Shown here: piece by piece, positions 36,838 to 49,231 of the stretch
How the letters are laid out: each line of letters opens with the position of its first letter
Numbering within the stretch: position 1 is the stretch's first letter
Origin: Rhynchopus sp. YZ270_cl-10
Lineage: Eukaryota; Euglenozoa; Diplonemea; Diplonemida; Diplonemidae
DNA length: 64,000 nt
NCBI GenBank assembly: GCA_964035575.1
Contig: CAXIVB010000017.1
Location: forward strand, 25,001-89,000
Reading direction: 5' to 3'
Made by a program: the position numbers and the translations under genes
The notes under the pieces: generated by a model
Told to the model about the DNA's origin: nothing
The model's database searches: none
The model's input: only the letters and a program-made list of their open reading frames with translations

Positions 36838-39800
36838 ACCAAAATCCCAAAAATCACGATTTTTTTTCAAAAATATTTTTTTCAAAAAAATCGATTTTAA
36901 AATATTGGTTTGGCTTGTGCGGGGACCTGAATCTGGGGCAACATACCCTGTGGGACATACTGGGCCCGATGCAAGGCCGATTTTTCAAAAATATGGTTGC
37001 CCCGGTAGACGGTATGGCCCTGCAGGTCAGTGCATCGGGCCAAAAATCATGAAAAAATCATGATTTTGGGGTCTGGCACCCCATGGGCACATATATCTGG
37101 GGGTGTGAAATATGCATGGAATCGACCGATTGGGGGTGTTATAGGTCCTGGGGGCCCACATGGGCCATATTTCACGCTATTGGGTCACGGGAAAGTGATT
37201 TTGACATTTTTTCATCGATTTTAGCTGTGAGAACCCTTCAAAAACACTGATTTTGGGGTGTTTCTGAGACGGTACGCTATACCCAGGGTCATATTAGGTA
37301 TTAGTCCGGTCGACGTTTTGTAAAAACGACCCCGCAATGGACTCAGGGGTGCCAGATAGTGTATATGCACCAGAATGGATTCACGGGAAAAGTCAAAATT
37401 GGGTGTCAGATACATGCTGCCATAAGTGACGAATTTCAAAAGTTGAGATTTTTCGAAAATCAGGGTTCAGTACACGCTGTACCCAATCCTGGGGGCCAAA
37501 ATTTTCAACTTTTTGAAAAAACGGGCGGTATATGGCCCTAAAGTGTCAAAATGAGTTAATTGCGACCTCGGACGGCCTCCGGAGATGAGTAGAAGTTTAT
37601 TTACTGAAAAAAAAAGTCAAAACACAGGCAAAATCCCACCTTCCACAGGTACAGTCAAAACTTTTATCCAGATCTCATGTTTTTTCAAAAAATTTTAAAT
37701 TGTTTTTATGACTAACACCTCCGAAATTTTTCCTGATAAGATGGAATATGGTCCTGTCGTAGTATGCAGTGTGTTTGCAGGCAAAAATTTGCATTTTCTC
37801 GCCCCAGACATTTTTTTATACATAAAAGTGCATAAAGGGACCCCTGACCCCAAAATCCGGGTTCCAGCTTTTTGAAGGGGTCACCCTACAGGCCACCTCA
37901 AAAAGTTGGCCCGTAGGGCCAACTTTTTGAAAAAACGGGGTTGCGATGTGTCCTGGGGGCCCGAAGGGCCCCCAGGACACATCGCTGGGAAAAAAATATT
38001 AGGTTTTTTGGGGTCTATATAGGGTTGCTGTGGGGGTCACATGGCCGAAAAATGGCCATTTTTGGCCTATTTTTGGCCATTTTTTTAAGGTAAAAAATCC
38101 ACTTTTTTTTTGTACATCCCCTTGCCCCCGGTAAAATTTACCAAACATATGGCCCTGTTGGACATACTGGGCCCATGAGTCGGTCGCTGGATCACCAAAC
38201 TAGTTGCCCTATTTGCTAAAATCATGTTTTCAGGGTCAAAAATAGGGTGTTTTTTAGGGTCAAAAATAGGGTGTTTTTCAGGGGTATGTTAACCACGTAT
38301 GTGTCTTAGGGACCAAATTTTCCAGGAATGTGAACCAATCGGGTCGCAATGGGTCCAGGGGGCCCGGAGGGCCCCCATGCAGGGAAAATTTGCAACAATC
38401 CTGGGCAATGCTGGGGGCCGATAGGGTGTGCCTATACACGTGTTTTTACGTGTTTTTGGGCACTTTTCAGGATTTTCGAAAATTTTTGCAACACCAAAAT
38501 CAAAAATTTCGGTCTAGGAGGCCCATATCTGGAAAAAATCGATATTCCAATGGCCTCATTGGGACATATTGGGCCCAGGACCCTATTTTCAGGTCCCAGG
38601 AAAAGCCAAAACAATAAAAAAAATAGCTCAGGCGACCCCCAAAAATAGGCGAAAAACAGCCATTTTTAGGGTGTTTTTTAGGGGTATTTTTACACACACA
38701 AATTGTTTACCATAGCACACCCCCAGGCTGCCTCAAAATTTTATCTTTATTTGATTTTTCCAACCCACATAGGGGTATTGGAGGCACAACTTTCACCAAG
38801 CCTGGGGAATTCGGCACTGCACACACACAACTGAAAAAGGCAAAAATCACCTGTTTTTCAAGGTGTCGCAGGGTAAATGTTGTTCCTTAAAAACCAAATT
38901 TTTTCTAAAAAATCGGCCCTGCGGGTGAAAAAACGACACTATGGGGGGTATTCCAGGGTGTGGGGGCCCCAAAAATCCGGTTTAAGACCACGAGAGGGTC
39001 CGAATACACACCTGAGAAGGTCCCGGGGAGTAAAAAAATGGCCATTTTTGGGGGGTCAAAATCTCACTTTTTGGGGGGATGTTTGTATACCCAGTACCGA
39101 CCCACTAGCTGGGATGCCCAACTTTTCGCGAATATGGGGGCCCGTAGGGCCCCCGGGGCCCAGGGGGCCCAAAATATCGTGTTGCAGATGCCAGGAGAAC
39201 ATGTTTCAATATTTTGGATACATTTTTCCATAAGGTCATTTTCAAAAGCACTGATTTTAGGGGTATTGAGCGAGGTACCCATACCCATGGGTTATCCTAT
39301 ATATTAGTTTTCACTCGGATGTGAAAAAACGATGTCGCAATGGATTCAGGGGGCCCAAATAGGGTATATGGCCCAGGAAATTTTCAAAAAGTTGACCCAA
39401 CCAGGTATACAGGCATACAAGCCGGTAGGTCAACAGATAGGGTGTTTTCCGCACCCAAAATATGGGGTCATGACCATGTGGGTCAGACCTGAATTGATAA
39501 ATGTTTCGCACAGGTTTTCGCGAATACCCCCTCTATTCCGAATGCGCTACAAGAGTTTTAAATTTTAGGCTATTTAGATTCACTTTTAAAAACAAAATGG
39601 GTCTCCAGAACACACATGAGGTTCACATGTACCTCTACAGAAACCTTGGTTTTGGTCGGATTTTGAGGCCAATTTTTGGGTTCCCACCAATTTCCTAGGG
39701 TATACTGGGATATTGCCCGTGTGTCCAAAAGTGATTTTTGGGGCCTTAGGACCCCGGAGAATCCATTTAACGGTCGTTTTTGCACCGGAAAGACCTATCT

Positions 39801-40047
39801 AGTACCCAAAAATCGAATTTTCATATTTTTGAAAAAGTGACCAAAAATCGACTTTTTTTGGTAACATTGTATGGCATAAATTATTCTACATAATGTGTGA
39901 TGCTTGAATAAAAACTTACGACCCCATAATGTACTCGGAACTCACCCATGTAATTGTTGAGAAAAAAAAACTTTCCGAAAAAATGAAATTTCAACCCGAA
40001 TATGCACATTTGGGTCATTTTACGGCTATGTAGGTCATTTTGTATGT
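36838..40047. other. Gene-free region with GGGCCC hairpins, unit 2
   Basis: Copy of 7351-10560. The two perfect hairpins recur at 37899-37929 and 37943-37985. Base 37315 is G where unit 1 (7828) has T. Confidence 0.6.
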
Positions 40048-40498
40048 GTTTTTCGATTATATAGGTGATTAGGATATGTGTGATGCTCAGATTAAATCGT
40101 AAGACCCCGCAATTGACTCAAATGTGCCCAAAAACCCTATATACCCAAGATTATTAACTTTTCCAGCATATTGGACATCCTTAGGTATGGTTATAAGCCA
40201 TGATACGGCTATTGCTGGAAAAATAGCCGTAAATTGTGGTTGGTATTGATTTCAGAAATTATGTGATGCTTAGATCATGCCATAGACGCTTTTAATGGAT
40301 TCATATGAGCTCATACTACCCATATACCCCTTCAGAAGCCCCTTTTGACTCTTATGAATATCCTTATATAGGCTTCCACTTGTGCAGAACCTTCTCAGTG
40401 TACAAGATGTTAGGTACAAAAAAACCATCATATTTTTTACACTACTGGCATGCTTCCCAGGACACGTCTGTACTCAGAACGTTGTAGAGAAAAAAGGC

Positions 40499-40612
40499 AA
40501 CCAACGATTTCTAAAGCTACAGTTTCTGTACTTCATTGGTATGGAAGCATGAAGATTATATCTTCTCACACAACTTTGTCAAACATGGCCAGTCTCGAAA
40601 GAGACTGGCCTT
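40499..40612 (+). ncRNA. SL: Spliced leader RNA 1, unit 2
   Basis: Copy of 11012; exon 40499-40538, element A core near 40453. Confidence 0.93.
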
Positions 40613-40932
40613 TTTTACGTTAGCATGATCGTCTTGTGCACAACAAGCAAACCCAAAAACACACACGATTCACACATGACATAACACACAAGTGCTTACT
40701 GCACCCCATTTTTATATCGCCTGCAAAACCATATTTGTGACACTTGTTCCCCTTCAGAAGCCACTGTTGACTCTGTCGAATATCCTTCTGTAGGATCACA
40801 CTTAAGGATATTTTTATGTAGAACCTTCACAGTGACCAAGATGTCAGGTACGAAAAAGCAACCGTATTATAGACATTGGCAGAAGGCTTCCCAGAACAAG
40901 TGGGTACCTAGAACATTGTAGAGAAAAAGGGC

Positions 40933-41046
40933 AACCAACGATTTCTAAAGCTACAGTTTCTGTACTTCATTGGTATGGAAGCATGAAGATTATATTCTTC
41001 ACACAACTTTGTCAAAACATGGCCAGTTTCGAAAGAGACTGGCCTT
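40933..41046 (+). ncRNA. SL: Spliced leader RNA 2, unit 2
   Basis: Copy of 11446; exon 40933-40972. Confidence 0.93.
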
Positions 41047-41351
41047 TTTTACGTTAACATCACCTTGTGCAAACCCAAAAAACACACATGATTCCCATGT
41101 TCTTCGAATATTTTGGTGATTAGGATATGTGTAATGCTCAGATTAAATTGTACGACCACGCAATTGACTCAAATGAGCCCAAATATCCCGTATTCCCAAG
41201 ATTTTTGGACTTTCGAGCACATTGGGCATCCTTAGGTATGTTTATAAGCCACTCTACGGCTATGTTAGAAAAAAAACCCACCATAATAATGATACATATG
41301 GCATGATTCCCAGAACATGTTGGCACTTAGAACATTGTAGAGAAAAAGGGC

Positions 41352-41465
41352 AACCAACGATTTCTAAAGCTACAGTTTCTGTACTTCATTGGTATGGAAG
41401 CATGAAGATTATTCTTCTCACACAACTTTGTCAAAACATGGCCAGTTTCGAAAGAGACTGGCCTT
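41352..41465 (+). ncRNA. SL: Spliced leader RNA 3, unit 2
   Basis: Copy of 11865; exon 41352-41391. Confidence 0.93.
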
Positions 41466-41606
41466 TTTTACGTTAACACGATCGTCTTGTGCACAAGAAG
41501 CAAAAAAACCCACACAACAACAGCAGAAGTTTAGAACCACATTCAGACCCTGACCCAACTCCAACAAGGGGCCCCTGTCTTGTCAACCACCTTGTGCATA
41601 TATACT

Positions 41607-41711
41607 GGACCCCAGAAATGGGATATCCGTTAAAATTGGATCGATACAGAGAAGATTAGCATGGTCCCTGCGCAAGGATGACACGCATTAATCGAGAAAG
41701 TATCAACTTTT
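41607..41711 (+). ncRNA. U6: U6 snRNA, unit 2 first copy
   Basis: Copy of 12120-12224 with one change, C to T at 41624, next to the 5' stem-loop (GGGATATCC). Core blocks and the terminator are unchanged. Confidence 0.94.
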
Positions 41712-41930
41712 TTTTTGTCCCCCGGATCACACGTATTTTTTACACTGGTGTCTTCTTCATGCTTCCCAGACCAACACATATGTGCAGACATACCCATCAC
41801 CCACAGGTGGCAAGTGGCAGGCTGCAGTAACCCATTGAAATATTGGTTTCAAAAAACGACCATATGCTTTATGCTACTGGCATGCTTCCCTGAGCATATA
41901 CATGTCGAAAGCTGTGTAGAGAAAAAGAGC

Positions 41931-42046
41931 AACCAACGATTTCTAAAGCTACAGTTTCTGTACTTCATTGGTATGGAAGCATGAAGATTACTCTTCTCAC
42001 ACAACTTTGTCAAAACATGGCCGGTTTCGAAAGAGACTGGCCTTTT
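41931..42046 (+). ncRNA. SL: Spliced leader RNA 4, unit 2 first copy (complete 3' end)
   Basis: A chimera: the 5' part is SL4, but the 3' hairpin GCCGGTTTC/GAGACTGGC and T6 come from an SL1-type repeat. The stem holds with two wobble pairs, so this copy regains a full SL structure. Confidence 0.85.
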
Positions 42047-42364
42047 TTACGTTAGCATGATCGTCTTGTGCACAAGAAGCAAACCCAAAAACACACACGA
42101 TTCACACATGACATAACACACAAGTGCTTACTGCACCCCATTTTTATATCGCCTGCAAAACCATATTTGTGACACTTGTTCCCCTTCAGAAGCCACTGTT
42201 GACTCTGTCGAATATCCTTCTGTAGGATCACACTTAAGGATATTTTTATGTAGAACCTTCACAGTGACCAAGATGTCAGGTACGAAAAAGCAACCGTATT
42301 ATAGACATTGGCAGAAGGCTTCCCAGAACAAGTGGGTACCTAGAACATTGTAGAGAAAAAGGGC

Positions 42365-42478
42365 AACCAACGATTTCTAAAGCTACAGTTTCTGTACTTC
42401 ATTGGTATGGAAGCATGAAGATTATATTCTTCACACAACTTTGTCAAAACATGGCCAGTTTCGAAAGAGACTGGCCTT
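42365..42478 (+). ncRNA. SL: Spliced leader RNA 2, second copy, unit 2
   Basis: Duplicate of 40933; exon 42365-42404. Confidence 0.93.
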
Positions 42479-42783
42479 TTTTACGTTAACATCACCTTGT
42501 GCAAACCCAAAAAACACACATGATTCCCATGTTCTTCGAATATTTTGGTGATTAGGATATGTGTAATGCTCAGATTAAATTGTACGACCACGCAATTGAC
42601 TCAAATGAGCCCAAATATCCCGTATTCCCAAGATTTTTGGACTTTCGAGCACATTGGGCATCCTTAGGTATGTTTATAAGCCACTCTACGGCTATGTTAG
42701 AAAAAAAACCCACCATAATAATGATACATATGGCATGATTCCCAGAACATGTTGGCACTTAGAACATTGTAGAGAAAAAGGGC

Positions 42784-42897
42784 AACCAACGATTTCTAAA
42801 GCTACAGTTTCTGTACTTCATTGGTATGGAAGCATGAAGATTATTCTTCTCACACAACTTTGTCAAAACATGGCCAGTTTCGAAAGAGACTGGCCTT
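42784..42897 (+). ncRNA. SL: Spliced leader RNA 3, second copy, unit 2
   Basis: Duplicate of 41352; exon 42784-42823. Confidence 0.93.
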
Positions 42898-43038
42898 TTT
42901 TACGTTAACACGATCGTCTTGTGCACAAGAAGCAAAAAAACCCACACAACAACAGCAGAAGTTTAGAACCACATTCAGACCCTGACCCAACTCCAACAAG
43001 GGGCCCCTGTCTTGTCAACCACCTTGTGCATATATACT

Positions 43039-43143
43039 GGACCCCAGAAATGGGACATCCGTTAAAATTGGATCGATACAGAGAAGATTAGCATGGTCCC
43101 TGCGCAAGGATGACACGCATTAATCGAGAAAGTATCAACTTTT
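43039..43143 (+). ncRNA. U6: U6 snRNA, unit 2 second copy
   Basis: Same sequence as unit 1 U6 (C, not T, next to the 5' stem-loop). Element B at 42981-43015. Confidence 0.96.
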
Positions 43144-43362
43144 TTTTTGTCCCCCGGATCACACGTATTTTTTACACTGGTGTCTTCTTCATGCTTCCCA
43201 GACCAACACATATGTGCAGACATACCCATCACCCACAGGTGGCAAGTGGCAGGCTGCAGTAACCCATTGAAATATTGGTTTCAAAAAACGACCATATGCT
43301 TTATGCTACTGGCATGCTTCCCTGAGCATATACATGTCGAAAGCTGTGTAGAGAAAAAGAGC

Positions 43363-43469
43363 AACCAACGATTTCTAAAGCTACAGTTTCTGTACTTCAT
43401 TGGTATGGAAGCATGAAGATTACTCTTCTCACACAACTTTGTCAAAACATGGCCGGTTTCGAAAGATTG
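43363..43469 (+). pseudogene. SL: Spliced leader RNA 4, second copy, 3' end lost
   Basis: Same missing 3' hairpin strand and terminator as 12444 in unit 1. Confidence 0.8.
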
Positions 43470-43601
43470 TCTTTGTGTGTCTTTGTGCAAAGCAAAAAAA
43501 AAACACACACAAGAAGTGAGGATCTTCAAAACCACGTTTTTGACCTGACCCACCTCCAACTAGACAACCCTGTCTTGTATTCCTACAATATGGTATCTAT
43601 T

Positions 43602-43914
43602 GAGCCGGGATGTGTTGGCTGCATCCTGAAACCCCTAGCTTCTGGGGGGGCAAGCTTCTCCAGAACTGGGCACTCTTTGAGGTGGACCAAAGGCACCTTC
43701 AACTTCTGTGTTGATGTGTTGTCCGTGTTAGTCTACTGTCCTGTTTGCGGCCTTGGTGTAAACCAGGGCAACAATCAGAGTGAAATGGGGTGAACCGGGC
43801 CAGGCTGGTCTCACAGAGCAGCTCATAACTCCTGCAGTGGACAGTTCAAGGATCGCAGCACAGAGCAGAGTGAGGGTGTTTCCAACTCAATGGCTTGAAC
43901 TGGAGAAGCGTTTC
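43602..43914 (+). ncRNA. 7SL: SRP RNA (7SL), unit 2
   Basis: Copy of 12683-12995 with element B at 43544-43578. Confidence 0.92.
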
Positions 43915-44078
43915 TTTTTTACATTTTTCCATGTGAACATTGTTTCCACATCACCATACACATGTGTTGTTGATACACCCCACCACGTTGCCCAGACCAT
44001 TCCTACCCACATTATTCACCACAAGTGGCATGTTTACCAGCACATGTTGGTGCTTAGAGCAATGTTAAGAAAAAGGGC

Positions 44079-44193
44079 AACCAACGATTTCTAAAGCTAC
44101 AGTTTCTGTACTTCATTGGTATGGAAGCATGAAGATTATATTCTTCTCACACAACTTTGTCAAACATGGCCAGCCTCGAAAGAGACTGGCCTT
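44079..44193 (+). ncRNA. SL: Spliced leader RNA 5, unit 2
   Basis: Copy of 13160; exon 44079-44118. Confidence 0.9.
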
Positions 44194-44322
44194 TTTTACG
44201 TCACCATGAGAAAAAACATTCACACATATGATGCATGTACAAAGTGCACAGGTGTGTGTGTCACCCTGACCCACCTCCAACAAGACAACCCTGTCTTGTT
44301 TTCCCATACTCTCCCTATGTTT

Positions 44323-44644
44323 GGGTGCTAAGTTAGTGTGCTACTTCGAAACCAAACAACTCGTTCAGCAACAGCTAAAACTTGAAAAGACCTTTCTTAT
44401 CAGAAAATTCTTTACAATTTTTATGATGTGTCCTGCTGTGGGCCTGATATGGCCCAAGGCGGAACCACTTTCATATGATGTAAATCCCGTACGTTCGTAC
44501 AGAATATTACCCATGATGATTATTCTTACATTAGCGTGTAACACTAATTCTGACTGCGTTCTATTTCACACTTCAAATATTAGAACTGGATGTGGGGCTG
44601 CCAGTTTACTGGTGGTCCCGATCCAGCACACAACGCAAGCACCC
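44323..44644 (+). ncRNA. Unidentified structured RNA, paralog 2, unit 2
   Basis: Copy of 13404-13725; element B at 44265-44299. Confidence 0.75.
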
Positions 44645-44929
44645 TTTTTTATATTACCCCACCCAGTACCCCCCCTGTGTCTGTGTTGTTGCCTAAAAAA
44701 GCATCACCTTTTACAGGCTTCCTTGTGGGGAGTGTTCGGTCAAGTGATAGTGATGAAGAAGGACAGGGGCGAGTTTTCTCGTGAAATGCTTTGAAGCCTC
44801 TGACATTGAGAGGCTCGCTCCGACCTCTGTTTTTAATAACCCTTACCGGTAACCACTGTGTATGTATGGTATGTATGGTATGTATGATATGTTGCCTTTG
44901 TGTGTTTGTTTTTGTTTTGTTAAAAAAGA

Positions 44930-45117
44930 GGGTATGCCACTCCTGGATGTTGTGCAGCTCCAGGGCAACATGTGTGAACGGACCAGGTTGCCCTGGCGAC
45001 CCGTCACCCCAATGAGAAATTGCGTTAATATCATCAGTGCACAAGGCACTGTATCAGATATTAAGCTGATAAGAACAGATAATACACTTGATCTTAGCCA
45101 AAAGGCCGAGAAGGTAT
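44930..45117 (-). ncRNA. U2: U2 snRNA, unit 2
   Basis: Copy of 14011-14198, including the GTATTA branch-pairing segment, so that variant is not a one-off error. Confidence 0.95.
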
Positions 45118-45267
45118 GACTTCTTTTTAGTCCATACCGAATTCGACACCCATGTACAGGGAAGCATGATTATGATCAATATTACTAGGAAACAACAAGG
45201 CAAGCAGATTACACACCCATGTCACAGGGAAGTAAGTGAAGGTGATGATCAATCTTATTAGTAAAAA

Positions 45268-45412
45268 CAAGGCCGCCGAAGCAGCTACACAAATTGCCAA
45301 TGTGGCAACGCCGAAGCGGCCCATGGCGGGAATTGGGTAGTTTTCAACCAGCAATCTCTCCACAGCGTCCCTATTTGGTCATTGCTTATGGAATTATCCC
45401 GAGCGCAAGAAT
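45268..45412 (-). ncRNA. U4: U4 snRNA, unit 2
   Basis: Copy of 14349-14493. Confidence 0.93.
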
Positions 45413-45931
45413 ACCTCCTTTTCTCCCAGTCGTGTCACAAAGCTATGTCCACAGGGAAGTGTGTTGGGGTGGTAACATATAGACACCACGTAAAGTTAAC
45501 ACACCAAAACTACCACCGCCAATGTGCCTCCCTATAGACATCTGTGCAGCCGATAGGTGGAACAAACAAGGGCAAGACTGTACTCTACACAGGATCTGTT
45601 TTTGAGTGCATTCGTGTTGAAGATTGTTTTCTTCGGCACAAGACCAAAGCTGGATGATGACATAGGTTGGGCATGTGCAGCATGAGCACTTGCGATGATT
45701 GTCACATACTTCTTGTATTGTTTTGTCTCTCCCCTGTATGGCGCAGGGAAGAGTACCAGGCACAGCCCTTCCACTTACAGCTTGTTTTTAAGAAAAAAAA
45801 CCCTAAAAAAGGCTTCACATGACTTTTTTCACCTTCAAGGACATCTTGATCGATAGTTACCTCACTATCCTCGCTATCAACACGCTTCCACGTGTAGCAA
45901 AGTGCATACAGCAATAGAACAAAACAGAGCC

Positions 45932-46045
45932 ATATCACGGTTCTTGCCCATATCGAACTCATCTTTCGCCTTTTACTAAAGATGACCGTGGGTAAGAGCC
46001 ACTAAGTGAAAGCATAATTTTTGAAGGGGCCTTTGTGTCTCATCT
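45932..46045 (+). ncRNA. U5: U5 snRNA, unit 2
   Basis: Copy of 15013-15126. Confidence 0.95.
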
Positions 46046-46120
46046 GTTTTTAAGTCTTGACAACCACTATGCTTCCCTGCTGGTGTTGGAGTTTTGCATG
46101 TTGTTAAACTCAGCTAGAGG

Positions 46121-46279
46121 TTACATACCTTACTGGTGTCTGACCTGATCAACAAGGGCGTCGACACACCAGTGGCCCTTGCATTGCACTGCGCAGGGGA
46201 TACTGGTGGCACTAGCTTCGGCTGGCTTGCACAGTGAAATTTTTGACAGCGGCGGTGCTGTGCTTTGCACAAACCCGCC
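46121..46279 (+). ncRNA. U1: U1 snRNA, unit 2
   Basis: Copy of 15202-15360 with the same ACATACC 5' end. Confidence 0.88.
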
Positions 46280-46568
46280 TTTTTAAACAAACAAACAAAC
46301 CAAAACAAACGTGATCACACAAACCATCATGTCACCCAGTAAACCCAGTAAACCCAGCACACTGGTCTAGAGGGATCGACCACTGAGTGGTGACCTGTGA
46401 GCACACAGGCACCTGCTCCGATGCAGTAGTGCAGCGCACTAAGTGCTGTGCTAAGGACTGGCCAAACTTGTTAAACCTGCTGACCCACAAACCGGTTTTC
46501 ACAACCGAAGCAAAAACAAGCTCAGAAATAAAAAGCTCTTCAAAGGTTTTCGAACCTGACTCAGTATT

Positions 46569-46687
46569 GGATTCGGCCATACTCTGGTGAATACACCTCA
46601 TCCCGCCTGATTTGAGAAGTTAAGCACCAGCAGGCCTGGATAGTACTGGCGTGGGTGACCAGCTGGGAAGTCCGGGTGCTTGAATCC
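46569..46687 (+). rRNA. 5S: 5S ribosomal RNA, unit 2
   Basis: Copy of 15650-15768. Confidence 0.97.
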
Positions 46688-46734
46688 TTTTTGCTTTTCT
46701 TCCGTGTTGGTGTGTGGTTTTAGGACATCCAGAC

Positions 46735-46769
46735 CCTGACCCACCTCCAACAAGACAACCCTGTCTTGT
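46735..46769 (+). promoter_or_regulatory. Orphan element B, unit 2
   Basis: Copy of 15816-15850; a second lies at 47490-47524. Confidence 0.7.
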
Positions 46770-46912
46770 ATCCCTGTGTTTGTTGCACTATCCAGAGAGC
46801 AGAAATGAGGGGAGACTACACCACCGACGGTGCTTCAGCCTACAGGAGCATGCTGGAATGTGAATGCTGCATGACAGCATTCACAATTTCACCTTTGGTG
46901 AGATGGAGATGA

Positions 46913-47176
46913 GCGCAAAGGTGCAAAAATGCACAACAAAAACTGAGGAAGAGGCATCCATACTCCCCAGAAGGGACGTGCGCACCTGCAGCCAAAAATT
47001 CTCCTGTGCTTAATATCATGCGCGCTGGGGATGCCGAAATAGCTAAACTGTTGCAAGAAGTGGGACTAATTCCCAGGCAGTTGCCCTGTACAACATGCAA
47101 GTCCACAATGCCAGAAACACTGTACTGGACACCAAGATACTCCAAGAAGATCGCAAACTGGCCTTATTTTAGGTGA
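46913..47176 (+). pseudogene. Zinc-ribbon transposase-like fragment, unit 2
   Basis: Copy of 15994-16257; a further copy is at 47668-47931. Confidence 0.35.
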
Positions 47177-47323
47177 AATGACCTAATGCAGAGTGCAGCG
47201 GAACAGGGGAGACAAATAAAGTTTCCTGTACCATGCAACACCCAAGACCTTTTGCACAAGTGAAGCAAAAACAAGCTCAGAAATAAAAAGCTCTTCAAAG
47301 GTTTTCGAACCTGACTCAGTATT

Positions 47324-47442
47324 GGATTCGGCCATACTCTGGTGAATGCACCTCATCCCGCCTGATTTGAGAAGTTAAGCACCAGCAGGCCTGGATAGTA
47401 CTGGCGTGGGTGACCAGCTGGGAAGTCCGGGTGCTTGAATCC
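47324..47442 (+). rRNA. 5S: 5S ribosomal RNA, unit 2
   Basis: Copy of 16405-16523, keeping the GAATGCACC variant. Confidence 0.97.
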
Positions 47443-48078
47443 TTTTTGCTTTTCTTCCGTGTTGGTGTGTGGTTTTAGGACATCCAGACCCTGACCCACC
47501 TCCAACAAGACAACCCTGTCTTGTATCCCTGTGTTTGTTGCACTATCCAGAGAGCAGAAATGAGGGGAGACTACACCACCGACGGTGCTTCAGCCTACAG
47601 GAGCATGCTGGAATGTGAATGCTGCATGACAGCATTCACAATTTCACCTTTGGTGAGATGGAGATGAGCGCAAAGGTGCAAAAATGCACAACAAAAACTG
47701 AGGAAGAGGCATCCATACTCCCCAGAAGGGACGTGCGCACCTGCAGCCAAAAATTCTCCTGTGCTTAATATCATGCGCGCTGGGGATGCCGAAATAGCTA
47801 AACTGTTGCAAGAAGTGGGACTAATTCCCAGGCAGTTGCCCTGTACAACATGCAAGTCCACAATGCCAGAAACACTGTACTGGACACCAAGATACTCCAA
47901 GAAGATCGCAAACTGGCCTTATTTTAGGTGAAATGACCTAATGCAGAGTGCAGCGGAACAGGGGAGACAAATAAAGTTTCCTGTACCATGCAACACCCAA
48001 GACCTTTTGCACAAGTGAAGCAAAAACAAGCTCAGAAATATAAAGCTCTTCAAAGGTTTTCCACCCAGACCCATTATT

Positions 48079-48197
48079 GGATTCGGCCATACTCTGGTGA
48101 ATACACCTCATCCCGCCTGATTTGAGAAGTTAAGCACCAGCAGGCCTGGATAGTACTGGCGTGGGTGACCAGCTGGGAAGTCCGGGTGCTTGAATCC
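48079..48197 (+). rRNA. 5S: 5S ribosomal RNA, unit 2
   Basis: Copy of 17160-17278. Confidence 0.97.
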
Positions 48198-48280
48198 TTT
48201 TTTCCTTATTTGTGGTGTAACACACAGAAGTTGGTTGAAAAGTGAACTGATAGTATTCAGCGCAAAGCATGATTATTGAA

Positions 48281-48352
48281 GGGTATATAGCTCAGTGGTA
48301 GAGCATTCGGCTGCAGTCCGAACGGTCCCTGGTTCGAACCCGGGTGTGCCCT
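48281..48352 (+). tRNA. tRNA-Cys(GCA), unit 2
   Basis: Copy of 17362-17433; loop CTGCAGT. Confidence 0.97.
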
Positions 48353-48453
48353 CTCTTTTTGTTTCAAGACCAGATTTTCTCTTGAGTGTTACTTCTCCCT
48401 TTTTGGTTTTGAATTCCATCCCCACCTTGTAAAGATTCGTTTAAGAAATGTAA

Positions 48454-48526
48454 GGGGGTTTAGCTCAAATGGTAGAGCGCTCGCTCAGCATGCGAGAGGT
48501 AGAGGGATCGATACCCTCAATCTCCA
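48454..48526 (+). tRNA. tRNA-Ala(AGC), unit 2
   Basis: Copy of 17535-17607; loop TCAGCAT. Confidence 0.96.
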
Positions 48527-48617
48527 AACATTTTTTGGCTTGGAAACACTGTTGTGATATTTCCAGATCTCAATTCTTTTTGGTACCAAAGAAAAAGAAG
48601 GAAGCGACAGAATTGTA

Positions 48618-48689
48618 TCTCCTATGGTGTAGTGGTTAGCACTCGAGACTCTGAATCTCGCGACCGCGGTTCGAATCCGCGTAGGAGAA
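48618..48689 (+). tRNA. tRNA-Gln(CTG), unit 2
   Basis: Copy of 17699-17770; loop CTCTGAA. Confidence 0.97.
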
Positions 48690-48782
48690 CTTTCCTTTTT
48701 CTCCGTTTCGTCCCTTGTTATTCTCCTCTATGACTGTTTGAAACACATTCCCACTTTCATATTCTTGTTGGCTTTTATTGAA

Positions 48783-48864
48783 GGCGAGATGGCCGAGTGG
48801 TCTAAGGCGCCAGGTTAAGGCCCTGGTCCCTTCGGGGGCGTGGGTTCAAACCCCACTCTCGTCA
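48783..48864 (+). tRNA. tRNA-Leu(AAG), unit 2
   Basis: Copy of 17864-17945; loop TTAAGGC. Confidence 0.97.
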
Positions 48865-48953
48865 CTTGTTGTTCTTTTTCTTTTTCATTTTCAATCCATC
48901 CATTTTGTTTTGTTTTCAAGATTGTGCAAAACACAAAAAGCACACTTGTCAGG

Positions 48954-49026
48954 TCCTCCTTGGCGCAGTCGGTAGCGCGTCAGGCTGTTAACCTGCAGGT
49001 CGTTGGTTCGAACCCAACAGGAGGAG
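48954..49026 (+). tRNA. tRNA-Asn(GTT) copy 1, unit 2
   Basis: Copy of 18035-18107; loop CTGTTAA. Confidence 0.97.
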
Positions 49027-49085
49027 ACTTTTTTCCCTTCTCAAACCATTTTCTGTTCTTTGCAAAAGTCATAAAAAACTGGGAA

Positions 49086-49167
49086 GGCGAGATGGCCGAG
49101 CGGTCTAAGGCGCCAGGTTTAGGCCCTGGTCTCTTCGGAGGCGTGGGTTCAAACCCCACTCTCGTCA
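49086..49167 (+). tRNA. tRNA-Leu(TAG), unit 2
   Basis: Copy of 18167-18248; loop TTTAGGC. Confidence 0.97.
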
Positions 49168-49231
49168 CGTTATTACCATTTTTCCGCAGAAAACCTACCT
49201 CTTGTGGAAAACACTTCCGGTCATTATTGTA

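Larger units (their letters stand above)
40612..42031 (+). repeat. First copy of a 1,432-bp duplicated SL/U6 block
   Basis: This block (SL2, SL3, U6, SL4) is repeated at about 42044-43463. The join lies inside SL repeats near 42031-42044, as expected for unequal exchange between SL4 and SL1. Confidence 0.88.
42044..43463 (+). repeat. Second copy of the 1,432-bp SL/U6 block
   Basis: Essentially identical to the block starting about 1,432 bp earlier. Absent from unit 1. Confidence 0.88.
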
